Assembly: GCA_964462675.1 (NCBI GenBank) | Contig: CAYWYS010000066.1 | Span: 1-8,984, forward strand | Source of the DNA: XN24 sp964462675 | GTDB lineage: Bacteria; Pseudomonadota; Gammaproteobacteria; Steroidobacterales; XN24 | DNA length: 8,984 nucleotides | Reading direction: 5' to 3' | Shown here: one piece after another, positions 1 through 4,709 of the stretch | Position numbering within the stretch: the first letter of the stretch is position 1 | Layout: the number at the start of each line of letters is the position of its first letter | Translations under genes and position numbers: made by a program | Notes under the pieces: model-generated | What the model was told of the DNA's origin: nothing | Seen by the model: the letters and a program-made list of their open reading frames with translations, nothing else | Databases searched by the model: none

Positions 1-697
1 CGAAGCGGCCCTTGCGCGCGGTCAGCGCGCCGGTGAAGGCGCCCTTTTCGTGGCCAAACAGCTCGCTTTCCAGCAGGTCCGCCGGGATCGCGCCGCAGTT
101 CACGGCGACGAACGGCCCGTTGCGGCGCAGGGAATGGTAGTGAATGTGCCGCGCGGCGACTTCCTTGCCGGTGCCGGTCTCACCGAGCAGCAGCACCGTC
201 GAATCGGTCGGCGCCACGCGCTGGATCATCCGGCGGATGTTCTGCACCGGCTCGCTCTTGCCCACCAGCGAACGGAACAGCTCGACATCGCGCCCCCCCG
301 CGGTCTCGCGCGCCACCAGCTTGCCGAGCAGCGGCGCCAGCTGCGCTTGCCGCAGGGGACGCTCGACACGGCCCAGCAGGCGCGCGTGCAGGCGCTTGAA
401 GCGGTCGGGGATCGGCTGCTCGAGGCCCACGACAATCACCGGCGGACCATCGTGCCACGTATCGAGCGTCTTGAGCGCCGCGCCATCGCTGCCGTCGCAC
501 AGCAGGACAGCCGACCATCGGTCGGGCGCGCCGGCATGATCGGCGACGGAAGCCGGCGAGACGACTTCGCTGCGCAGGCCGAGAAAGGCCAGGGCGCCCG
601 ACAGCTCGTGGGCGGTCGTGCCGTCCGCCACGATCATGGCGGGCGGCAGTCGCTCCAGCGATGCGGCTTCTGCTTGTGCTGAGCGGCACGTGTCCAT
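1..697 (-). CDS. fleQ: FleQ/FlrA-type sigma54-dependent flagellar master activator (5' part)
   Basis: This is the top-level activator of flagellar genes, an AAA+ enhancer-binding protein acting on sigma54 RNA polymerase. Only the first 232 residues are in the window; the family is usually about 470-500 aa. Residues 20-120 resemble the degenerate receiver-like FleQ domain. The position of the usual phosphoacceptor Asp, at the end of the strand AVLLCD, appears to be Cys67, so phosphorylation is unlikely. LFRS at 140-143 matches the c-di-GMP-contacting segment of Pseudomonas FleQ. The Walker A motif GETGTGKE is at 172-179 and the sigma54-contact loop GAFTGA at 219-224, preceded by ESELFGHEK. The start chosen is ATG at 697-695, behind a weak GGGG. 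A second in-frame ATG at 637-635 (Met21) is possible and would still keep the whole receiver-like domain. The gene sits 207 bp downstream of the tPilZ gene, so it probably has its own promoter. Identity is based on remembered family motifs and gene order; the Walker B motif and DNA-binding helix lie outside the window. Confidence 0.93.
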   Translation of the reverse strand, partial: MDTCRSAQAEAASLERLPPAMIVADGTTAHELSGALAFLGLRSEVVSPASVADHAGAPDRWSAVLLCDGSDGAALKTLDTWHDGPPVIVVGLEQPIPDRFKRLHARLLGRVERPLRQAQLAPLLGKLVARETAGGRDVELFRSLVGKSEPVQNIRRMIQRVAPTDSTVLLLGETGTGKEVAARHIHYHSLRRNGPFVAVNCGAIPADLLESELFGHEKGAFTGALTARKGRF

Positions 698-785
698 GTG
701 TCCCCGGCAGGGTGGCGCCTGCTGTGCGTTTTTTTTCAGGCCGCAGAATGCCCGGAGAACGGGTCCCCGGCAATCGTGCGGCGCG

Positions 786-815
786 AGTATCCTAACGGAA
801 CGCAGACAAGCTTAA
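786..815 (-). promoter_or_regulatory. Possible sigma70-like promoter for fleQ
   Basis: On the minus strand a GATACT (positions 791-786) matches four of six bases of a sigma70 -10 box. An 18-nt spacer separates it from TTAAGC (815-810), a poor -35. It would start transcription about 80 nt before the fleQ ATG. A run of eight A (minus strand, 736-729) lies in the leader. No sigma54 GG-N10-GC element of good quality was seen in this gap. The match is weak and is offered mainly because an inverted repeat lies just upstream of it. Confidence 0.25.
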
Positions 816-820
816 ACGAT

Positions 821-842
821 TGGCGTCACATTTCTGACGCCA
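821..842. promoter_or_regulatory. Perfect inverted repeat with FleQ-box-like core, upstream of fleQ
   Basis: The arms TGGCGTCA (821-828) and TGACGCCA (835-842) are perfectly complementary and flank a 6-nt spacer. The core, GTCA-N6-TGAC at 825-838, has the outer half-sites and spacing of the Pseudomonas FleQ box (GTCAATNNATTGAC), though the inner bases differ. It lies about 125-145 nt before the fleQ start and just upstream of the candidate promoter, a plausible operator position. A hairpin terminator for the preceding gene is the other reading, but no T-run follows on the minus strand. Confidence 0.5.
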
Positions 843-904
843 TCGGCACATGGGGGCGGGCTGGAGAGGGGCTGGCGGCAGGGGTGTGCCGCGGCGCCAC
901 GAGG

Positions 905-1462
905 CTATGGGTCCAACGCCGGCTTGTGCTGGGCGATGCTGCGGCGATGGCGGCGGAACACCAGCCGCTCGAGGCGCTCGGTTACGCCCGGGCCAAGACG
1001 GCGGAATTCCACGCAGGCGTGGCCCTCCTCGCCGGGTGGCGTTTCGACGACCACCCCGTACAGCACCACCGGGCGCGGCAGGCTGGCGCTGAAGTGGACG
1101 CTGAGTTCGATCACGGTGCCGGTCTCGATCGGTACTCCGGCGTCGAACACCACTCCCCGGGAAGAAAGGCGCATCGCCACCGGCCCGGGCGCCGCGGCTT
1201 CCGGCAGCAGCGCCTCGGTCAACAGGGTCAGCACCAGGTCGAACTTCGCCTCCAGCCGCTCCATCTGCGCAATCAGCGGCGAGGGATCCTCGGTCTGGCG
1301 AACCGCGGCTTCCTCGATCAGTGTCAGGGCATTCAGCAAGGCGGTGTTGCGCTCGTCCGTGCGCACCAGGTGGTCGTGGTCAGGCAGGCGATCGAGCACC
1401 CGCCACTGCAACGGCAAGGCGCCGCTCCAGCTGAGCCGTCCCTCGAGAATTCTCGAGTTCAA
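905..1462 (-). CDS. Atypical PilZ (tPilZ-like) domain protein of the flagellar cluster
   Basis: The predicted 185-aa soluble protein resembles the atypical, helix-containing PilZ family known from Xanthomonas XC6012 (tPilZ), whose members form tetramers through long helices. A first beta segment (about residues 9-24, GRLSWSGALPLQWR) is followed by helical segments at 37-53 and 61-86, including LIAQMERLEAKFDLVLTLL. The rest of the beta barrel spans about 94-170. The canonical c-di-GMP motifs are degenerate. No RxxxR precedes the barrel, and the D/NxSxxG motif reads RLSSRG at 98-103, with Arg in place of Asp/Asn, so direct nucleotide binding is doubtful. The start is inferred: no ATG fits, and TTG at 1462-1460 overlaps the stop of the previous gene as TTGA, with GGAG 8 nt upstream. 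That geometry implies translational coupling to the fliT-like gene. It may serve as a structural or protein-interaction module for flagellar export or FleQ-related control, which is inference. The frame stays open upstream inside the other genes, but that extension has no conserved character. Confidence 0.8.
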   Translation of the reverse strand: MNSRILEGRLSWSGALPLQWRVLDRLPDHDHLVRTDERNTALLNALTLIEEAAVRQTEDPSPLIAQMERLEAKFDLVLTLLTEALLPEAAAPGPVAMRLSSRGVVFDAGVPIETGTVIELSVHFSASLPRPVVLYGVVVETPPGEEGHACVEFRRLGPGVTERLERLVFRRHRRSIAQHKPALDP

Positions 1463-1794
1463 GCACCGCGCTCCGCATCGTACGCGCTGCTGGCACGCCG
1501 ACCCAGGCGCACCTGGCTGAGTTCCTCCGCCACGGCCGCACGGCAATTCTCGGCCAGGCTCATCACCCGGCGGTAGATCATCGCGACGGTCTCGATGGCC
1601 TCCGCCTGGGCGAGGTCCTGCGGCCCCGTGACCAGTTCCTCGAGCAGCGCGCGGCACAAAGATTCCAGCTCCAGCGCCTCGTCCCAGGCATCGGCCGCGG
1701 CCGCAGCTTCCAGCGCATGGGCCGTTTCGAGCAACGCTTCCATCGTGGCCAGCGGCACTGCGCCGGCGAGCTGCGATTTGCGGGCCGGCATCAT
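1459..1794 (-). CDS. fliT: FliT-like flagellar export chaperone
   Basis: This is a 111-aa, Ala/Glu/Leu-rich and almost entirely helical protein, the usual size and character of FliT. That cytoplasmic chaperone binds the filament cap protein FliD and hands it to the export apparatus. Sequence similarity within the FliT family is low, so the call relies on size, predicted helices (about 15-34, 37-55, 60-96) and position directly after fliS. The ATG at 1794-1792 overlaps the fliS stop as ATGA, and GGAGG lies 7 nt upstream within fliS, so translation is probably coupled. A second ATG follows at once (MM), so the start could be one codon later. In enteric bacteria FliT also inhibits the FlhDC master regulator; whether this protein touches FleQ cannot be judged from the sequence. 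Confidence 0.72.
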   Translation of the reverse strand: MMPARKSQLAGAVPLATMEALLETAHALEAAAAADAWDEALELESLCRALLEELVTGPQDLAQAEAIETVAMIYRRVMSLAENCRAAVAEELSQVRLGRRASSAYDAERGA

Positions 1795-2198
1795 CGCGCG
1801 GCCTCCGTGCCGCCGACGATGCGATCCCAGGCCTGCTTGATCTCGCGCAGCAGCTGCGATACCTCGTCGAGGATGGCGACTTCGTTGCGCAGGTTGGCCT
1901 CGAGCAGGCGTCGGGCCGCGTACTCGTACAGCGCGTCGAGATTACCGGCCAGCTCACCACCGCGCTCGTGGTCCAGCGAGGCGCGCAGGCCCTCGACCAG
2001 GCTGATGGCTTTGCCGATGCGCTCACCCTTGGCGGCGATCTGTCCGTTCTCCATGGCGCCGCGCGCCAGGCTGATGCGGTCCAGCGCGCCCTCCAGCATC
2101 AGCTGCACGAGGCGCTCGGGCGGCGCGCCCTCGACCTGCGAGCGGGCGCCGACCTGCTCGTATTCCTTCATTGCGCTGCGCATGCTGTATATGTTCAT
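1791..2198 (-). CDS. fliS: FliS flagellin-specific export chaperone
   Basis: FliS binds the C-terminal disordered part of flagellin in the cytoplasm, prevents early polymerisation and delivers it to the FlhA export gate. The 135-aa product has the family length and landmarks: an N-terminal AMKEYEQVGARSQVEGAPP segment with a tyrosine near the start, then ERLVQLMLEGAL. The C-terminal helices carry LDALYEYAARRLLEANLRN and LLREIKQAW. The start at ATG 2198-2196 has a loose purine-rich GGGGTGGGAA about 11-12 nt upstream; later in-frame ATGs (Met6, Met10) have no ribosome binding site. It lies 53 bp after fliD and overlaps the fliT-like gene by 4 nt. It sits in the same direction as its client fliC, two genes upstream. 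Confidence 0.95.
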   Translation of the reverse strand: MNIYSMRSAMKEYEQVGARSQVEGAPPERLVQLMLEGALDRISLARGAMENGQIAAKGERIGKAISLVEGLRASLDHERGGELAGNLDALYEYAARRLLEANLRNEVAILDEVSQLLREIKQAWDRIVGGTEAAR

Positions 2199-2251
2199 GT
2201 TGTTCGATTCCCACCCCTACCCATGGGCCTGTGGTTCTTGCTTGCGCCGCC

Positions 2252-3574
2252 TCAAGCCCCCGGCACCGGCAGGGTGGCGAGCCGGGACGCAAGGAAACTG
2301 CTGGTGTTCTGCATCTGGGAGATCATCTGGTCCAGCGCGCTGAACTGCCTCATTAACCGCGCCTCGACGCTCTCCATGCGGCGGTCCAGCTGGTCCCGCT
2401 GCAGCTCGAGCGAGCGCAGTGACGACTGCAGGCTCTCCGTGCGATTGGCCAGCACACCGTCGGCGTCAGTGTAGATCCCGATGTTCTGGGCCAGCGCATC
2501 GCCGAAGCCACGCAGCGAGGCGAGCACTTCCGCCGGATCGTCCAGCAGGCGCGCGTCGAAAGCCGCTTCGTCGACGCTGAGCTTGCCATTGCGGTCCGAG
2601 CGCAAACCGAGCTCGACGGCGTTCCAGGTTGCACCGGTGTCGGCGCCGAGCGCCGCGGGCAGGGCGCCCCGGATCGAGCGCAGCGTCGAGTCGCCCGTCA
2701 GGGCCGAGCGCTGCCCGGTTTCGACGTTGAAGTTCGACAGCTTGGCAGACAGGTCGATCATGGCGTTATAGGCCGTGACGAACTCGTCCAGCGCAGCACG
2801 GGTCGCTTCCGCATCCCGGCCGACGGCGAGCTCGACCGGAGCCTCGGTGAGCCTCCTCAGATTCAGGGTCACGCCAGGCAGCACATCGTCGACCACGTTC
2901 GAGGAGCTGCTAAGTTCCAGGCCCGCCACGCTGAAGCGTGCGTCTGCCGGCGCGACCGTCTCGGTCATCGTGGCAGAGGCCAGGTTGCCATCCAGCCCAC
3001 CGGCGACCGACACGCTGACGGTGTTCGCCAGGCCGCTTTCCTCGGCGCTCAACAGCAGCCGCCACTCGGCGCCGTCCCTGACCAGGGTGGCCAGCACGCC
3101 GGCGTTCGCATCGTTGATGGCGTCGCGGACATCGCGCAGGGTGTTGGCGCCCTCGGCGATGGTGATGGTGACCGGGTCGCCGGCCCCGAGGGCAATCGTC
3201 AGATCGCCGGCGCCGAGCGCGGCGTCGGGATCGGCAAAGCCCGCGCTGGCCAGCGACTGGGCGCGGGCCAGCTCGAATACTTCGATGTTGTAGCGCCCCA
3301 CGTCGGCGGCCGCGGTAGCGGTGGCGGACAGGGCCGTCTCGTCAGAAAGCTGGACGCTGCGAGCGTCGGCGAGCGCCGACAGCTTGGCCAGCGCCTCGTC
3401 CAGCGTGGCCAGGCCGCTCTTGACCTGGCCGAGCGCCGAGATCTGGGATTCGAATCTCGACTCGAGGCGGTTCAGGCGGCCTTCGGCCGGCGCCCGCTCG
3501 GCGGCGACCAGCTGCCGGACCAGGGACCCGAGGTCCAATCCTGAACCGACGCCGAGAGAGGAAATGCCTGCCAT
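2252..3574 (-). CDS. fliD: FliD flagellar filament cap protein (HAP2)
   Basis: FliD forms the oligomeric cap at the filament tip and guides insertion of exported flagellin. The 440-aa product is of ordinary length. The N-terminus MAGISSLGVGSGLDLGSLV is the family signature, and a heptad-like N-terminal helix follows (RLNRLESRFESQISALGQ). The middle (about 70-330) is beta-rich and Ala/Val/Thr-rich as in the D2/D3 domains. The C-terminal helix, with LRSLELQRDQLDRRMESVEARL and QFSALDQMISQMQN, would pair with the N-terminal helix in the leg domain. The ATG at 3574-3572 is well supported by AGGAG 9 nt upstream. There is no signal peptide, consistent with type III flagellar export. It follows fliC after a 111-bp gap with a strong hairpin. 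FliT is the expected chaperone and is encoded two genes downstream. Confidence 0.97.
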   Translation of the reverse strand: MAGISSLGVGSGLDLGSLVRQLVAAERAPAEGRLNRLESRFESQISALGQVKSGLATLDEALAKLSALADARSVQLSDETALSATATAAADVGRYNIEVFELARAQSLASAGFADPDAALGAGDLTIALGAGDPVTITIAEGANTLRDVRDAINDANAGVLATLVRDGAEWRLLLSAEESGLANTVSVSVAGGLDGNLASATMTETVAPADARFSVAGLELSSSSNVVDDVLPGVTLNLRRLTEAPVELAVGRDAEATRAALDEFVTAYNAMIDLSAKLSNFNVETGQRSALTGDSTLRSIRGALPAALGADTGATWNAVELGLRSDRNGKLSVDEAAFDARLLDDPAEVLASLRGFGDALAQNIGIYTDADGVLANRTESLQSSLRSLELQRDQLDRRMESVEARLMRQFSALDQMISQMQNTSSFLASRLATLPVPGA

Positions 3575-3617
3575 GCCGATGAACTCCTGGAAATTCTGGG
3601 GCTCGGTCCCGGGCGGG

Positions 3618-3652
3618 GGCGGCCGGCCGGGCTGATGCCCGTACCGGCCGCC
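3618..3652 (-). repeat. Strong GC hairpin in the fliC-fliD intergenic gap
   Basis: The arms GGCGGCCGG and CCGGCCGCC (3618-3626 and 3644-3652) form a perfect 9-bp stem. An inner 4-bp stem GGGC/GCCC closes an ATCA loop. No T-run follows on the minus strand, so it is not a textbook intrinsic terminator. It starts about 34 nt after the fliC stop and ends about 43 nt before the fliD ATG. It may protect the fliC 3' end, cause partial termination that favours flagellin over cap protein, or both. These roles are inferred. Confidence 0.6.
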
Positions 3653-3685
3653 TTTCCATCCCGGGATCCGGGCTGCGGCCTGGAC

Positions 3686-4489
3686 CTAGCGGAGCAGGTT
3701 CAGGACGCTCTGCGGCGCCGCGTTGGCCTGCGCGAGCATGGCCACGCCGGCCTGCTGCAGGATCTGGGCGCGGGTCAGCGCGGCCGTCTCGGCGGCGAAG
3801 TCCGCGTCCATGATGCGCGAGCGCGAGGCCGACAGGTTCTCGGCCGCGGTCTGCAGACTGCGCACGATGGACTCGAAGCGGTTCTGGACCGCGCCGAAGT
3901 CCGCGCGCGCGGCGTTCACGCTCTGGAGGGCGGTATCCACATCGTCCATCAGGGTTTCCGCCCCGCCGACGGTGAGCACATCGCCGGAGATCACTGCATT
4001 GACGTCCACCGTATCCACGTCGACCGTGTCGCCGCTGTTCGCGCCAACCTGGAAGCTCAGGGTCGAGTTGGAGTTCAGCAGCTGCACGCCGTTGAACGTG
4101 GCCGCGCCGGCGACGCGGTCGATCTCCGCGATCAGGGTCTGCACCTCTGCGTCGAGTGCCTCGCGGTCCTCGGCGGAATTGGTGGCGTTGGCCGACTGCA
4201 CGGCCAGCTCGCGAATGCGCTGCAGGTTGTTGGTCACCTCGGACAGCGCGCCCTCGGCCGTCTGCGCGAGGGAGATGCCGTCGTTGGCGTTGCGGACCGC
4301 CTGGTTGAGGCCGCGGATCTGCGTGGTGAAGCGCTCCGAAATCGCGAGGCCCGCCGCATCGTCCTTGGCGCTGTTGATGCGAAGACCCGAGGACAGGCGC
4401 TGCAGCGAGGTCTGCAGGGCGCCCTGGGAATTCGTCAGGTTGCGCTGAGCGTTCAGCGAAAGAATGTTCGTGTTGATGACCTGTGCCAC
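3686..4489 (-). CDS. fliC: Flagellin, major filament subunit
   Basis: The 267-aa product polymerises into the flagellar filament after export by the flagellar type III system. The conserved N-terminal D0/D1 region spans about 1-140, with AQVINTNILSLNAQRNL, LSSGLRINSAKDDAAGLAIS and QTAEGALSEVTNNLQRIREL. The C-terminal D1/D0 region spans about 180-267 and ends in QAGVAMLAQANAAPQSVLNLLR. Only about 40 residues (141-180) separate them, so the surface-exposed D2/D3 domains are practically absent. That middle stretch carries a tandem DTVDV-DTVDV. QRIRELAV at 90-97 corresponds to the TLR5-recognised patch of Salmonella flagellin. The start is GTG at 4489-4487: it gives the canonical N-terminus and has AAGGAG 8 nt upstream. 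The longer reading to an ATG at 4630 would run back through the promoter. The gene has its own sigma28 promoter and lies between flgL and fliD. It is the only flagellin gene seen here. Confidence 0.97.
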   Translation of the reverse strand: MAQVINTNILSLNAQRNLTNSQGALQTSLQRLSSGLRINSAKDDAAGLAISERFTTQIRGLNQAVRNANDGISLAQTAEGALSEVTNNLQRIRELAVQSANATNSAEDREALDAEVQTLIAEIDRVAGAATFNGVQLLNSNSTLSFQVGANSGDTVDVDTVDVNAVISGDVLTVGGAETLMDDVDTALQSVNAARADFGAVQNRFESIVRSLQTAAENLSASRSRIMDADFAAETAALTRAQILQQAGVAMLAQANAAPQSVLNLLR

Positions 4490-4497
4490 GTCTAGTA

Positions 4498-4503
4498 CTC
4501 CTT
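4498..4503 (-). promoter_or_regulatory. Shine-Dalgarno of fliC that decides the GTG start
   Basis: AAGGAG on the minus strand lies 8 nt before the GTG at 4489, an ideal ribosome binding site. Immediately upstream is a U-rich run (ATTTTTTT on the minus strand, about 4506-4513) that could help ribosomal protein S1 docking. The context CAAGGA also resembles the core of a CsrA/RsmA site. Only the ribosome binding site itself is well supported. Confidence 0.85.
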
Positions 4504-4566
4504 GAGAAAAAAATGACTCTCTAGCTTCAGTCGGCCGCCGCTTGTGGCGGGGCATCCCGGCGGCGT

Positions 4567-4584
4567 GACTGCGCCGCGTCAGTC
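4567..4584 (-). promoter_or_regulatory. Short stem at the predicted 5' end of fliC mRNA
   Basis: GACTG and CAGTC (minus strand, 4584-4580 and 4571-4567) flank an 8-nt GC-rich loop. The stem begins only 3-4 nt downstream of the sigma28 -10 element, so it would sit at or near the 5' end of a leader of roughly 90 nt. 5'-terminal stems stabilise some bacterial mRNAs; here this role is inferred from position alone. Confidence 0.35.
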
Positions 4585-4587
4585 TTC

Positions 4588-4614
4588 TTATCGGCGTTGC
4601 GGCCTGAGACTTGA
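4588..4614 (-). promoter_or_regulatory. Sigma28 (FliA) promoter of fliC
   Basis: On the minus strand TCAAGTCT (4614-4607) is followed by an 11-nt spacer and GCCGATAA (4595-4588). Compared with the enteric FliA consensus TAAAGTTT-N11-GCCGATAA, the -10 is perfect, the spacing exact and the -35 matches at six of eight positions. Transcription should start near 4581-4583, giving a leader of about 92 nt. An A/T-rich stretch with a run of seven A on the minus strand (about 4628-4653) lies upstream and could act as an UP-like element. The promoter makes flagellin a late (class 3/4) gene dependent on FliA, and so on release of the anti-sigma factor FlgM. Confidence 0.9.
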
Positions 4615-4709
4615 GGGCTCTGCGCGCCAAAATCTAGGTTTTTTTGCTTGCAATGCAGTGGTTTGCGTGACGCCGTTCACACTATCCGCACGTTTCGCCC
4701 GGCTGACGT

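Noticed and set aside
707..736. Plus-strand terminator (GCAGG/CCTGC stem followed by eight T)
   Set aside because: The stem is only 5 bp and ends 6 nt before the T-run, and no plus-strand gene precedes it.
180..773. Minus-strand open frame of 197 codons in the fleQ region
   Set aside because: It is out of frame with the unmistakable FleQ protein (Walker A, GAFTGA) and is Arg/Ala-rich without motifs.
821..842. Rho-independent terminator for the PilZ gene
   Set aside because: The stem is sound but no T-run follows it on the transcribed strand; an operator fits better.
1463..2026. N-terminal extension of the PilZ reading frame up to an ATG at 2026
   Set aside because: It overlaps all of the fliT-like gene and half of fliS in another frame, and its translation is low-complexity; the TTG at 1462 is far more consistent.
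3575..3685. Separate sigma54 or sigma28 promoter for fliD
   Set aside because: No GG-N10-GC element with TTGC and no TAAAG/GCCGATAA pair could be found in the gap.
3635..4495. Plus-strand open frame opposite fliC
   Set aside because: It is the shadow of a highly conserved flagellin; there is no ribosome site or family signature.
4490..4630. Upstream extension of flagellin to an ATG at 4630
   Set aside because: It would run through the FliA promoter and leader and add 47 residues before the canonical flagellin N-terminus; the GTG has an ideal ribosome site.
4639..4709. Terminator after flgL
   Set aside because: Only short GTGA/TCAC and A/T-rich pairings are present and the run is of A, not T, on the minus strand; it reads better as an A/T-rich region upstream of the FliA promoter.
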